The notes under the pieces were generated by a model. The model searched no databases, was not told the origin of the DNA, and saw only the letters and a list, made by a program, of their open reading frames with translations. Positions 1 to 10,183 of a DNA stretch of 64,000 bases are shown one piece after another (position 1 is the first letter of the stretch; every line of letters begins with the position of its first letter). The stretch covers positions 57,990 through 121,989 of the forward strand of contig CACZZN010000004.1 in the NCBI GenBank assembly GCA_902785705.1, read 5' to 3'. Source of the DNA: an uncultured Veillonellaceae bacterium (lineage in GTDB: Bacteria > Bacillota > Negativicutes > Selenomonadales > Selenomonadaceae). A program made the position numbers and the translations under genes.

Positions 1-909
1 GCCCATATTGAAGGTCCGGTACATCTCATGCCAGTCCACATTTCCCCATTCCTGCAGCAAACGGAAAATCTTCGGCATCTCCCACGCTCCGCCGTCGATC
101 TCCGCCGCCAGCCCATCGGGCAATGCACGCGGAATATTCTCGTAGAAGCCGCCTCCCGTAATATGCACCATGCCATGCAGCGCCTCATCAAATCTTTGGA
201 TGATCGGCAGGCACGCCTTCGGGTACAGCCGTGTCGGCGTCAGCAATTCCTCGCCGATGGTCTTTCCCAGGGATTCGATATACTCATCGCCCTTCATGCC
301 CTGCTTCTCGAACACGATCTTTCGCACCAGAGAATAGCCATTGGAATGTACACCACTGGAGGGAAGCGCCAAAAGCACATCCCCCTCCTTTACCCGCGCA
401 CTCGTGATGACCTTGGATTTCTCCACCACGCCGACCGCAAAGCCCGCGATATCATACTCTCCGACAGGATAAAATCCTGCCATTTCAGCCGTCTCGCCGC
501 CAATCAGTGCGCAGCCTGATTCCTTGCAGGCCTGTGCGACACCCTTGACCACATCCGCCACCTGCTTCGGATCCAACTTGCCCACCGCAAGGTAATCCAG
601 AAAGAACAGAGGCTCCGCACCCTGCACCAGAATATCGTTCACGCACATCGCCACGGCATCCTGCCCAATGGTATCGTGCCGATCCAGAAGAAACGCCAGC
701 CGAAGCTTTGTGCCCACGCCATCCGTCCCGGACACCAGCACGGGCTCCTGATACTTCGCAGAAAGCGCAAAAAGCCCTCCAAAGCCGCCCAGATCCCCGA
801 GTACCTCCGGCCGATAGGTAGCCTTCACACAGTCCTTGATGAGCCGCACCGACTCATTCCCCGCATCGATATCCACCCCGGCATCCCGGTATGTCAGTTT
901 CTCTTCCAT
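1..909 (-). CDS. purM: Phosphoribosylformylglycinamidine cyclo-ligase (AIR synthetase), 3' end cut by window edge
   Basis: PurM makes aminoimidazole ribotide from FGAM with ATP, step 5 of purine synthesis, in the cytoplasm. The minus-strand frame is open from the ATG at 909 to the left edge (303 codons; the family is about 345 residues), so only the C-terminus is missing. The protein begins [18 protein letters not shown], a typical PurM start, and carries the DGVGTKL nucleotide-binding motif and the [11 protein letters not shown] motif. It is the last visible gene of a purC-purE-purM series, separated from purE by about 263 bp that hold a long inverted repeat. The family call is firm. Confidence 0.93.
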   Translation of the reverse strand, partial: MEEKLTYRDAGVDIDAGNESVRLIKDCVKATYRPEVLGDLGGFGGLFALSAKYQEPVLVSGTDGVGTKLRLAFLLDRHDTIGQDAVAMCVNDILVQGAEPLFFLDYLAVGKLDPKQVADVVKGVAQACKESGCALIGGETAEMAGFYPVGEYDIAGFAVGVVEKSKVITSARVKEGDVLLALPSSGVHSNGYSLVRKIVFEKQGMKGDEYIESLGKTIGEELLTPTRLYPKACLPIIQRFDEALHGMVHITGGGFYENIPRALPDGLAAEIDGGAWEMPKIFRLLQEWGNVDWHEMYRTFNMG

Positions 910-968
910 TCCCTATCCTTTCCGCCAACTTTATGCGGCACAAAGCCACTAAAAAAGTACCTTCGAGA

Positions 969-1153
969 GGAACTGTCCTGTCCATAATCAAAGCGTTGAT
1001 ATTTTGCGTGAAGAAAAAATTTTTAGCCCACGACGAACCTTTCAAAAACAGTTTCGTTCAACCGAAGGGCGTTTAACTGTTTTTGAATGCTGAGTTTATG
1101 GCTAAAAATTTTTTTAGCAAAATATCTCCGCGGAGAGTTGGACAGGTCAGTCC
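969..1153. repeat. Long imperfect inverted repeat between purE and purM
   Basis: The left arm (969-1051) and right arm (1077-1153) are imperfect reverse complements. Matching blocks include GGAACTGTCCTGTCC against GGACAGGTCAGTCC, GATATTTTGC against GCAAAATATC, AAAAAATTTTTAGCC against GGCTAAAAATTTTTTT, and TTCAAAAACAG against CTGTTTTTGAA. The loop is about 25 nt. The total of 185 bp is almost the same as the element at 11123-11306, and both begin near GGAACTG. A transcript of purCEM would fold here. The short open frames across it are a by-product of the palindrome and are not called as genes. Confidence 0.75.
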
Positions 1154-1172
1154 GAACGGCCGCTCACTATCT

Positions 1173-1664
1173 TCAAAGCTGCGCCGCCACTCTCGCTGCT
1201 TTCTTCTCCACGTCCTGCACCATCTTCTCGCGGTAGGCCGCCAATTTCTTCCGAAGCTCCTCATCCGAGACCGCGAAAATCTCGGCCGCGAACACCGCAG
1301 CATTCTTCGCGCCGTTCACCGCCATCGTAGCCACGGGAATCCCGGATGGCATCTGCACCGTACTCAAAAGCGCATCCATCCCATTCAAGGGTGTCGCATT
1401 GATCGGCACCCCGATCACCGGCAAGGTCGTGTAGCTCGCCACGACTCCCGCCAAATGCGCCGCTGCGCCCGCTGCCACAATGAACGCGCCAATGCCCTTC
1501 TCACCGGCGGACTCCACGAATTCCCGCACCTTCGCCGGCGTACGATGCGCCGAAGCCACCGTCACCTCCGTCTCGATCCCGAACTGTTTCAAAAGCTCCG
1601 CCGCCGGCTTCAAAATCGGCCAATCCGAATCGCTTCCCATCAGAACTGCAACCTTCATCGCCAA
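1173..1664 (-). CDS. purE: N5-carboxyaminoimidazole ribonucleotide mutase, class I
   Basis: PurE converts N5-CAIR to CAIR in purine synthesis. The protein is 163 residues, the normal length for the bacterial class I form. It shows the MGSDSDWP motif near the N-terminus, SAHRTP, and the AAHLAGVVA and [13 protein letters not shown] blocks of the octameric enzyme. It starts 13 bp after the purC stop, so the two are almost certainly cotranscribed. Bacterial class I enzymes normally work with a PurK partner, which is not in this window. Confidence 0.95.
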   Translation of the reverse strand: MAMKVAVLMGSDSDWPILKPAAELLKQFGIETEVTVASAHRTPAKVREFVESAGEKGIGAFIVAAGAAAHLAGVVASYTTLPVIGVPINATPLNGMDALLSTVQMPSGIPVATMAVNGAKNAAVFAAEIFAVSDEELRKKLAAYREKMVQDVEKKAARVAAQL

Positions 1665-1677
1665 CCTCTCCTCTCAC

Positions 1678-2550
1678 TCAATGGAATTCCTTCCCCGTCA
1701 ACAGCAAAAAAGCCTCCCGGTACTTTTCGATGGTCTTGTCGATCACATCCTGCGGCAGCATGTAATCACTGTCCGGATGCGCCTTCAGCCAATCCCGCAC
1801 AAACTGCTTGTCATAGGACGGCTGCGGCTTTCCCGCCGCATAGCCCTCCAGTGGCCAGAACCTGGAACTGTCCGGCGTCAGTACCTCATCCCCCAGGACG
1901 ATGTTCCCATCCTCGTCCAGACCGAACTCGAACTTCGTATCTGCAATGATGATGCCGCGCTTCAGCGCGTAATCCGCACATTTCTTATAAATCGCAAGCG
2001 TATAATCCCGCACCTTCTCCGCGTACTCGCGCCCATGCCCCGGAAACTCTTTCTCCAGGACCTCCGCGCCCTGTTCCAGAGAAACATTTTCATCGTGATC
2101 CCCAAGCTCTGCCTTCGTGCTCGGCGTAAAGATCGGCTCCGGCAGTTTCTCGGACTCTTTGAGGCCCGCAGGCAGGTTGATACCGCAGATCGTGCCGTCC
2201 TTTTGATAACTCTCCCAGCCGCTGCCCGTGATGTAGCCTCGTACGATGCACTCCATGGGAATCATCCTGAGTTTCCTGCACTTCATGCTGTTCCCGACAA
2301 ACTGTTCCTGCCGGAAGTATTCGGGCATATCCGCGTTGTCCACAGAAATCAGATGATTCGGCAGGATATCCTGCGTGAAATCAAACCAGAACTTCGACAT
2401 CTGCGTCAGAATCGCGCCTTTTTTCGTGATCCTGTTCTTCAGAATATGATCAAAAGCGGAAATGCGATCCGTTGCCACCATGATGATGCTGTCCTCGACC
2501 TCATACACTTCGCGGACCTTCCCGGACTTGAACGGCTTGTATTCTTTCAT
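1678..2550 (-). CDS. purC: Phosphoribosylaminoimidazole-succinocarboxamide (SAICAR) synthase
   Basis: PurC joins CAIR and aspartate using ATP. The 290-residue protein has the GKVREVYE motif near the N-terminus, the DRISAFDHIL block, PMECIVRGYITGSGW and the C-terminal LGDEVLTPDSSRFW motif. This is the longer form (about 290 residues) rather than the compact 235-residue type. The ATG at 2550 is preceded by AGGAGG at 11 nt spacing. It leads the purC-purE-purM run. Confidence 0.95.
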   Translation of the reverse strand: MKEYKPFKSGKVREVYEVEDSIIMVATDRISAFDHILKNRITKKGAILTQMSKFWFDFTQDILPNHLISVDNADMPEYFRQEQFVGNSMKCRKLRMIPMECIVRGYITGSGWESYQKDGTICGINLPAGLKESEKLPEPIFTPSTKAELGDHDENVSLEQGAEVLEKEFPGHGREYAEKVRDYTLAIYKKCADYALKRGIIIADTKFEFGLDEDGNIVLGDEVLTPDSSRFWPLEGYAAGKPQPSYDKQFVRDWLKAHPDSDYMLPQDVIDKTIEKYREAFLLLTGKEFH

Positions 2551-2572
2551 GAAATCATCGTCCTCCTGTTCT

Positions 2573-2603
2573 ACGGAACTACCGCATAAAATCAGCGGTT
2601 CCT
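2573..2603. repeat. Small palindrome in the purC leader
   Basis: GGAAC-TACCGC and GCGGTTCC face each other around an AT-rich loop, just upstream of the purC ribosome-binding site on the minus strand. The outer ends (AGGAAC/GTTCC) resemble the ends of the longer dispersed elements in the window. The role is unknown. Confidence 0.4.
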
Positions 2604-2612
2604 AACAAAATA

Positions 2613-2653
2613 CAGGTCTTACCCTTCCATGATAATTGGAAAAGCAAGACCTG
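2613..2653 (-). terminator. Rho-independent terminator downstream of gdhA
   Basis: CAGGTCTT (2613-2620) pairs with AAGACCTG (2646-2653), with an inner TTCCA/TGGAA helix. On the minus strand the hairpin is followed by TATTTTGTT. It lies after the gdhA stop and before purC, so it probably ends the gdhA transcript. Confidence 0.65.
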
Positions 2654-2660
2654 TCAACCC

Positions 2661-2691
2661 AGGGAAGCACGGATTAATTCAGCGCTTCCCT
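2661..2691. repeat. Short palindrome immediately after gdhA
   Basis: AGGGAAGC (2661-2668) and GCTTCCCT (2684-2691) form an 8-bp stem around a GATTAATTCA-type loop. The loop sequence next to the arm (GGAAGCAC-GATTAA) resembles the start of a dispersed repeat copy near 45955 (GGAAACACTGATTAAA). It could be a collapsed copy of that element. Confidence 0.4.
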
Positions 2692-2698
2692 AAAACTC

Positions 2699-4060
<1,362 letters not shown>

Positions 4061-4122
4061 TTACCCATACATGTAACTCTTTTCGAAAATGATCTGTCGC
4101 ATCGATTCCTGCAACGGCTATC

Positions 4123-4151
4123 ATTATACTACAGCATGGTTCGTCTGTCCA
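4123..4151 (-). promoter_or_regulatory. Sigma-70 type promoter of gdhA
   Basis: On the minus strand, TGGACA (4151-4146) and TATAAT (4128-4123) are 17 bp apart, about 75 bp upstream of the gdhA start. Confidence 0.65.
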
Positions 4152-4193
4152 TTCCCATCGCACAGAAATACTGTATACATAACCGCAGCTCTG

Positions 4194-4469
4194 CTATTTC
4201 TCATCCAAAAGTTCCAGAAGCTCATCGTAGTCCTTTTTCAGCTGGCAGTATTCATCCGCAAGCTCCAAGGCCGCGAGCACGCCGATCCGGCTTCCCGTAA
4301 AGGTGCGCGTCTTCCGCGCAATGCCCTGCATATGGTCATCTACCATCTTCGCAAGCTTCTTGATGTACTCCGGATCGCTGTCCGTACGGAGTTTATAAGT
4401 ATCGCCAAAAATATCTATTTCCATGCGCCTGGACTTGTCCTTTGGCGCAATCGATCCCAACTGTGCCAT
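4194..4469 (-). CDS. zapA: Cell division protein ZapA
   Basis: ZapA is a small FtsZ-ring-associated protein that bundles FtsZ protofilaments. The 91-residue protein has the ZapA pattern: a short beta region (MEIDIFGDTYKLRTDSDPEYI), then a helix beginning KKLAKMVDDHM and a C-terminal coiled coil (ALELADEYCQLKKDYDELLELL). It follows pheT with a 12-bp gap. This pheT-zapA order is common in Bacillota and supports the call. Confidence 0.88.
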   Translation of the reverse strand: MAQLGSIAPKDKSRRMEIDIFGDTYKLRTDSDPEYIKKLAKMVDDHMQGIARKTRTFTGSRIGVLAALELADEYCQLKKDYDELLELLDEK

Positions 4470-4481
4470 CTCATCACCGCC

Positions 4482-6914
4482 TTATGCGCGAAGCTCGGCA
4501 TGGAACTTCGACTCAACTGCCGAAAGAATATTCCGGAACGACGCGTCCGCTTCCTCATCGGTCAAGGTGCGATCTCCTGACTGGAACTTAATGGCAAATG
4601 CAAGGCTCTTCTTCCCCTCCGCGATCTGCTTGCCGGTATAGACATCGAAGAGCGTCACCTCACGCAGGAATTTTCCGCCATTCTTCACGATCGTCTGTTC
4701 GATCTCCCCCGCCGCAACATCCGTATCCACGAGCATGGCAAGGTCACGGGAAATCGCGGGATACTTCGGCAGCAGATCGCAATGGAACCCCTTGGCCGTA
4801 TATTTCATCAGCGTCTTGACATCCATCTCAAAGATGAACATCTTCTTCGGAATCCCAAAGGCCACCGCGACGGCGGGATGCACCTCGCCCACAGCTGCGA
4901 TAACTTCGCGCCCCTTCTTAAAGAGCGCGGTTTTTCCCGGATGCATCGCATGATGCTCCCCCGCCTCGACCGTATAATTCGCAATCGAAAGCTGTGCCAG
5001 AAGCTCCTCCACGATGCCTTTCATATCGTAGAAGTCCACCTCTTCCTTTCCTTGGTTCCAGCCGAGCGCATTGCGGCGGCCCATGATGAGCCCCGCAAGC
5101 TTCAGCACTTCCCTTGGCTGCTCCGCAATGGGCAGGGCTTTCGGATAGAACACAGGCGCCACCTCGAAGAGCCGGATATCCTCATTTTTTCGACTGAAAT
5201 TGCGGACCGTATTCTCGAAGATACTGGAAAGCAGCGTCGTGCGCACCAAAGGATACTCATCCGTCAGCGGATTCATAATGGGAACAGCCTGCCGAAGCGG
5301 ACTGTCCGCAGGAATCTGCAATTTGTCGAACATGGAGGGATGGGTAAAGCTGAAGGACAGTTCCTCGTTCATGCCCAATCCCGCAAGCACCGATTTGATT
5401 TTGTCCGTGAAATTCTGCACATCGCTCTGGCGTCCCTGCATGACGCGCCCGTGAGGGAGCGAGGACGGAATATTTTCAAAACCGTAGATGCGCGCGACTT
5501 CCTCGGAAAGATCCTCCATGCAGCTCACATCGTTGCGCCAGGACGGAACGGATACCTGATAGCCACCGCCTTGGGACTGCACCCCGAAGCCGAGGCTGGC
5601 AAGGATTGCCGTCATTTTGTCCGCAGGGATCTCCGTACCCAGACGCTGATTGATCTGCTCTGCCGTGAAAGCGACGGACGCCTCTTCCTTCTTCACGGGG
5701 TACACATCCACAACGCCCTGCGTGACCGTGCATGCCCCCATATCCTGTAAAAGCTGCGCCGCACGATCCAGCGCGCGCACTGTCTTCGTCACATCCACGC
5801 CGCGCTCAAAGCGTCCCGATGCCTCCGAATGGAGTCCGCAGGCGCGTGCGGTGCGGCGGATGCTTGCCCCGTTGAAGGAAGCCGCCTCCAGCACGACCGT
5901 CGTGGTCTTCTCCGTGATTTCCGTTTCCAGTCCGCCCATGATACCCGCCAGTCCGGCAGCCTTCTCCGCATCGGCGATCACCAGCTCGTCCCCTTTCGCC
6001 AGCCGCGAGGAATCATCCAAGGTGTGCAGATTCTCGCCTGCAACGGCACGGCGGGCGGTCAGGCTATGCCCTGCCACCTCATCGTAGTCATAGGCATGCA
6101 TGGGCTGCCCCAGCTCCACCATGACAAAGTTCGTCACGTCCACCACATTGTTGATGGCGCGGATGCCCGCGCCCGCCAGACGCTGCTGCATCCATGCAGG
6201 AGATGGGCCGAGCTTCACGTTTTTGAGCACGCGCGCGGAAAAACGGCTGCAGAGCTCCGGCGCATCGATGCCGATCTTCACCATATCCGCCGCCTTTGCT
6301 GCATCGTCCTCGCGCACCTTGATCTCCGGCCACTTCGGCACATTGCCGGTCAGCACGGCAGCTTCCCGCACCAGTCCGAACACGCTGAAGCAGTCTCCCC
6401 GGTTCGCCGTCAGCTCAAACTCCAGCACCACATCATCCAAGCCCAGCACGTCCTTGGCAGGAACGCCCACCGCCGTATCCTCCGAAAGGATATAAATTCC
6501 CGTTTTCTGCTCCTCCGGTAAATTCTCCAAATCCAGGCGCAATTCATCCGCAGAGCAGAGCATGCCGTTGGAGGCCACGCCGCGCAGCTTGCCTTTGGAG
6601 ATTTTCTGTCCGTTCGGGAGATGCGCTCCCACCAGTGCGACCGGCACGATCTGCCCCTCTTTCACATTCGGGGCGCCTGTCACAATCTGGAGCAGCTCGC
6701 CCGTTCCCACATCCATCTGACAGACCTGCAGATGGTCCGAATCCGGATGTGCCGTGAGCTGCGCGATTTTTCCCGTGACTACCTTCTCCATGCCTTCATC
6801 GGCGCGGATGACATTCTCCACGGGGATGCCTGTCATGGTATATTTCTCGGCAAGCATTTCCGCCGATTCCTCAAAGTCTATATAATCCTTCAGCCAACTG
6901 ATTGAAACCTGCAT
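4482..6914 (-). CDS. pheT: Phenylalanyl-tRNA synthetase beta subunit
   Basis: This is the large subunit of the heterotetrameric PheRS that charges tRNA-Phe. At 810 residues it is full length. It opens with MQVSISWLKDYIDF, then an EMAP/OB-type tRNA-binding domain (about residues 40-150), the B3/B4 editing domain, the B5 domain, and a C-terminal anticodon-binding domain (YPAISRDLAMLVD; ends in the FDX-ACB fold). It sits 23 bp downstream of pheS and upstream of zapA, under the T-box leader. Confidence 0.97.
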   Translation of the reverse strand: MQVSISWLKDYIDFEESAEMLAEKYTMTGIPVENVIRADEGMEKVVTGKIAQLTAHPDSDHLQVCQMDVGTGELLQIVTGAPNVKEGQIVPVALVGAHLPNGQKISKGKLRGVASNGMLCSADELRLDLENLPEEQKTGIYILSEDTAVGVPAKDVLGLDDVVLEFELTANRGDCFSVFGLVREAAVLTGNVPKWPEIKVREDDAAKAADMVKIGIDAPELCSRFSARVLKNVKLGPSPAWMQQRLAGAGIRAINNVVDVTNFVMVELGQPMHAYDYDEVAGHSLTARRAVAGENLHTLDDSSRLAKGDELVIADAEKAAGLAGIMGGLETEITEKTTTVVLEAASFNGASIRRTARACGLHSEASGRFERGVDVTKTVRALDRAAQLLQDMGACTVTQGVVDVYPVKKEEASVAFTAEQINQRLGTEIPADKMTAILASLGFGVQSQGGGYQVSVPSWRNDVSCMEDLSEEVARIYGFENIPSSLPHGRVMQGRQSDVQNFTDKIKSVLAGLGMNEELSFSFTHPSMFDKLQIPADSPLRQAVPIMNPLTDEYPLVRTTLLSSIFENTVRNFSRKNEDIRLFEVAPVFYPKALPIAEQPREVLKLAGLIMGRRNALGWNQGKEEVDFYDMKGIVEELLAQLSIANYTVEAGEHHAMHPGKTALFKKGREVIAAVGEVHPAVAVAFGIPKKMFIFEMDVKTLMKYTAKGFHCDLLPKYPAISRDLAMLVDTDVAAGEIEQTIVKNGGKFLREVTLFDVYTGKQIAEGKKSLAFAIKFQSGDRTLTDEEADASFRNILSAVESKFHAELRA

Positions 6915-6937
6915 CGTATCACTCCTTCCCCATTTCC

Positions 6938-7963
6938 CTAAAACTGGCGCAGGAAGCGCATATCATTGTCATAGAACAGACGCAGGTCGCTGACGCCATA
7001 AGAGAGCATCGCGATGCGCTCCACCCCAAGGCCGAAGGCAAAACCGCTCACCACGTTGGGATCATAGCCGCTCATCTCCAGCACATGGGGATGCACCATG
7101 CCCGCGCCAAGAATTTCCAGCCAGCCGGTTCCCTTGCAGACGCTGCACCCGTGCCCGTGGCACATGACGCAGGAAACATCGACCTCCGTGCTTGGCTCCG
7201 TGAAAGGGAAAAAGCTCGGCCGCAGGCGCACCTGCACCTTGTCGTTGAAAATCTGCTGCAAAAACAGCTCCAGGGTACCCTTTAAGTCCGCAAGACTGAT
7301 TCCCTTGTCGATGACAAGCCCCTCCACCTGCGTGAACATCGGAGAATGGGAAGCATCGTAATCATCACGGCGATAGACGCGCCCCGGCGCGATCATGCGG
7401 ATGGGGCTGTTCGGCTCATGGGACTGCATGGTCCGCGCCTGTACGGGCGAAGTCTGCGTGCGCATGAGGATATCCTCCGTGATATAGAAGGAATCCTGCA
7501 TGTCCCTTGCCGGATGATCCTTCGGCAGATTCAATGCCTCAAAGTTATAGTAATCCTTCTCGATCTCAGGGCCTTCTTCAACGGAAAAGCCCATATCCAG
7601 AAAGATTTCCTTAATACGGTTCAAAGTAAGCGTCAAGGGATGCAGATGCCCCAGCGGCACACGGCGCCCCGGGAGCGTCACATCGATTTTCTCGCTCGCC
7701 AGACGGTTCGCAAGCGCCGCCCCCTTCAACGCTTCATTCTTGGCAGCGATCTGCTCCTCCAGCGCCGCGCGCGCCTCATTCACGATTTTGCCGACCTTCG
7801 GGCGCTCCTCTGCGCTCAATTTTCCCATGCCGCGCAAGATGCCTGTGAGCTCGCCCTTCTTGCCCAGATATTTCACACGGACCCCGTCCAAGGCCTCCAA
7901 GCTGTCCGCAGCCTGAATCGCGGCCTGTGCCTCGCCTGTCAGCTGTGCAATCTGCTCTTCCAT
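6938..7963 (-). CDS. pheS: Phenylalanyl-tRNA synthetase alpha subunit
   Basis: This is the catalytic subunit of PheRS. The 341-residue length is normal. An N-terminal coiled-coil arm (about 1-85) precedes the class II core, with [14 protein letters not shown], the motif 2 region ([17 protein letters not shown]) and the motif 3 region ([14 protein letters not shown]). The [17 protein letters not shown] stretch is the usual zinc-like insert. It is the first gene after the T-box leader. Confidence 0.97.
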   Translation of the reverse strand: MEEQIAQLTGEAQAAIQAADSLEALDGVRVKYLGKKGELTGILRGMGKLSAEERPKVGKIVNEARAALEEQIAAKNEALKGAALANRLASEKIDVTLPGRRVPLGHLHPLTLTLNRIKEIFLDMGFSVEEGPEIEKDYYNFEALNLPKDHPARDMQDSFYITEDILMRTQTSPVQARTMQSHEPNSPIRMIAPGRVYRRDDYDASHSPMFTQVEGLVIDKGISLADLKGTLELFLQQIFNDKVQVRLRPSFFPFTEPSTEVDVSCVMCHGHGCSVCKGTGWLEILGAGMVHPHVLEMSGYDPNVVSGFAFGLGVERIAMLSYGVSDLRLFYDNDMRFLRQF

Positions 7964-8002
7964 CCAAAAACCTCCTCAAGGAACTATCCATAAAAAACAA
8001 AA

Positions 8003-8226
8003 CCCCCGCCCGACAAGGGGCGAAGGTCAATCCGCGGTACCACCCTAATAGATACTCAAATGCCTTAACGCGGCGCCACGTTCCGACTACCCATGGCCTG
8101 AAACCCACTTCACCGGAAAGCTCCGAAGGGAACCTTCATCCATTTGCATGATCCCGCTCCCAGCCTATGGCAGGACTCTCTTAACATGTCGGCATGGACT
8201 AATAATGCTTCATCATCGCTATGATA
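8003..8226 (-). promoter_or_regulatory. T-box riboswitch leader of pheST
   Basis: The minus-strand transcript contains AGAGAG in the Stem I region (near 8183) and the conserved T-box core AGGGTGGTACCGCGG (8046-8032). The core is followed by a terminator hairpin: CCTTCGCCC (8026-8018) pairs with GGGCGGGGG (8011-8003), then TTTTGTTTTTT. This is the classic tRNA-sensing attenuator, in which uncharged tRNA pairs with the T-box bulge and prevents termination. With pheST downstream the cognate should be tRNA-Phe. I could not place the specifier codon with certainty. The stretch 7964-8290 holds this leader and nothing else. Confidence 0.92.
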
Positions 8227-8232
8227 CCGCAC

Positions 8233-8261
8233 ATCATACCATATTTCATTTTGTTTTGCAA
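8233..8261 (-). promoter_or_regulatory. Promoter of the pheST T-box transcript
   Basis: On the minus strand, TTGCAA (8261-8256) and TATGAT (8238-8233) are 17 bp apart, directly upstream of the T-box leader. Confidence 0.65.
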
Positions 8262-8290
8262 GGCACGAATGCAGCCTGTTCTGCATCTGC

Positions 8291-9397
8291 CTATTTCCCC
8301 ACAGCCCTTTCGATGGTGCCGCCACCCACGACCACGCCGCTGCCGTCTGCGCGGTACATCACCACTGCCTGTCCCGGTGTAATGGCACGCTGGGGATCGT
8401 CAAAAACGAGACGCATCCTGCCGCCCGGCTCCGGATAGGCCGTTGCCGGTTGCTCTTGCTGGCGGTAACGTGTCTTTGCGAGCACCGGCAGCGGATTCTC
8501 CGGCTCCGGCACGGCAATCCAGTTCATGTCTGCGGCGCACAGCTCCCGTGTATAGAGAGCCTCCTTCCGCCCCACAGTCACCGTATTTGCCGCCATATCC
8601 TTCGCGCAGACGTAAAGCGGCTGCGCCGCCGCAAGCCCCAGACCTCGGCGCTGTCCAATCGTGTAACGCACAGCGCCGCGATGCCGTCCGAGCCTTCGGC
8701 CTTCCGTGTCCAGAAAATCCCCCTCATCGTAGTGCCTGCCGGTATAATGCTCCATGAAGGCCACATAGTCTCCGTCCGGCACGAAACAAATATCCTGGCT
8801 CTCTGCCTTCCGGGCATTCCCCAGCCCCAGCCCCGCAGCCAGTCGGCGTGTCTCCTGCTTGCCGCCTGTCAGTTCCCCCAGCGGGAAGCGGATATGCGCC
8901 AACTGCTCCTGTGTCAGCGTGTAGAGCACATAACTCTGGTCCTTCGTGAGATCCATGGCCTTGCGCAAGAGATAGCGCCCGCTTGCCGCATCATATTCCA
9001 CCCGCGCATAATGCCCGGTCACCAAATAGTTCATGCCCTTTTCCCTCGCGAAATCCAACAGCTTCGCGAATTTCAGGCGGCGATTGCAGTCAATGCAGGG
9101 ATTCGGCGTACCGCCCTGCTCGTAGGTGCGAATGAATTTATCTATGACCTCCTGCTTGAAATCCGCTGTGAAATCCCTCACCTCAAAGGGCATGCCCAAT
9201 CGTTCCGCGGCAGATGCCGCATCGTCCCTGTCCTGCTGAGAGCAGCAGGGCCGAAAGATGGAGACCCCGATATCCTCATTGTGGTAGAGCCGCATATTCA
9301 CGCCCATGCAACGATATCCCGCCTGCAACATCAGATGCGCCGCCACGGAACTGTCCACCCCGCCACTCATCGCAATCAGCGCCGATCTTTCTTCCAC
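8291..9397 (-). CDS. mnmA: tRNA-specific 2-thiouridylase MnmA
   Basis: MnmA thiolates U34 of tRNA-Lys, -Glu and -Gln with sulfur passed from a desulfurase. The 368-residue protein shows the PP-loop AMSGGVDSSVAA, the TPNPCIDCNRRLKF block with a catalytic cysteine, and ESQDICFVPDG with the second catalytic cysteine. I chose the GTG at 9397 because GGGGGG lies 6 nt upstream and the protein then starts VEERSALIAMSGG. An in-frame ATG at 9427 adds ten unlikely residues. Confidence 0.95.
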   Translation of the reverse strand: MEERSALIAMSGGVDSSVAAHLMLQAGYRCMGVNMRLYHNEDIGVSIFRPCCSQQDRDDAASAAERLGMPFEVRDFTADFKQEVIDKFIRTYEQGGTPNPCIDCNRRLKFAKLLDFAREKGMNYLVTGHYARVEYDAASGRYLLRKAMDLTKDQSYVLYTLTQEQLAHIRFPLGELTGGKQETRRLAAGLGLGNARKAESQDICFVPDGDYVAFMEHYTGRHYDEGDFLDTEGRRLGRHRGAVRYTIGQRRGLGLAAAQPLYVCAKDMAANTVTVGRKEALYTRELCAADMNWIAVPEPENPLPVLAKTRYRQQEQPATAYPEPGGRMRLVFDDPQRAITPGQAVVMYRADGSGVVVGGGTIERAVGK

Positions 9398-9439
9398 ATG
9401 GTTCCCCCCTCGCCAAACGCAACGCATGCCCTCTATTCT

Positions 9440-10183
9440 TCACGTTTCGTGAAATCCATCATCCCATATCCGCGTCTCACCCGCCTGTTTCGGCGTCCAA
9501 AACGGGATGGCTTTTCCCTGCGCAAAAAAATCCTCCGGCGGGGTCCAGAGATTCCCGCTTGCAATCCCCGTTTCGTTGTGCATAGTGACGAAACCGCTGA
9601 GCTTCGTGCAGCGCACAAATTCCCGGATGCCCATATCCCACGAGTTTCCCATGCGGGCATCCACAGGGAAAAAGGCAAGATCTGCCTCCATCCCCTCCAG
9701 CTTCTTCATCTGCTTCCGAAATGCGTTGCGTGCCAGCATCTGGTTTTCATGGGTATCTCCCTCCCAATGCCACCAGTTGAAATCCCCCGCATGAAAGATA
9801 CGCCTCCCCTCGGCGGTCTCCACCAGAAAGGACACGCCCACATCCGTGGAATCAAAGGCCGTGACATGCAGATACCCATCCGTCCAGTCCGAATAGGCCG
9901 TCATATAGGTGATTTCGTTTTGCGGAAAGTTCTTGACTCGTTTGGTGCTGCGGATATCATAGCTGAAGATATACTGCGTCACACGATCCGCATAGTCTCG
10001 GATATGCGTGTCAAAGTGATCGAAATGCGCATGGCTCGCAAAGATATAAAAACGATCATATGCTTGCTCCAAAGCGCGTTCCACGGCATGCGCCGGATCT
10101 GCATAGTCATCGAACAGCAAAAGCGTCCCGCCGTCCCGCACAAGAAATCCGCTATTGCTCAAATAGGTTATTTCCATCGTCAT
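9440..10183 (-). CDS. MBL-fold metallo-hydrolase
   Basis: A 247-residue metallo-beta-lactamase-fold protein. The metal-binding SHAHFDHFD motif is near residue 50, a later HAGDFNWWHWEGD supplies further ligands, and a C-terminal histidine lies in VTMHNETG. It resembles the UlaG/YycJ-like group of small cytosolic hydrolases, but the substrate cannot be read from sequence. Its start overlaps the end of the yitT-type gene by 32 bp, so the two are probably cotranscribed. Confidence 0.8.
   Translation of the reverse strand: MTMEITYLSNSGFLVRDGGTLLLFDDYADPAHAVERALEQAYDRFYIFASHAHFDHFDTHIRDYADRVTQYIFSYDIRSTKRVKNFPQNEITYMTAYSDWTDGYLHVTAFDSTDVGVSFLVETAEGRRIFHAGDFNWWHWEGDTHENQMLARNAFRKQMKKLEGMEADLAFFPVDARMGNSWDMGIREFVRCTKLSGFVTMHNETGIASGNLWTPPEDFFAQGKAIPFWTPKQAGETRIWDDGFHET

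Noticed and set aside
854..1303. Several short frames around the purE-purM gap
   Set aside because: They follow the inverted-repeat arms and overlap purE; no ribosome-binding site or family pattern.
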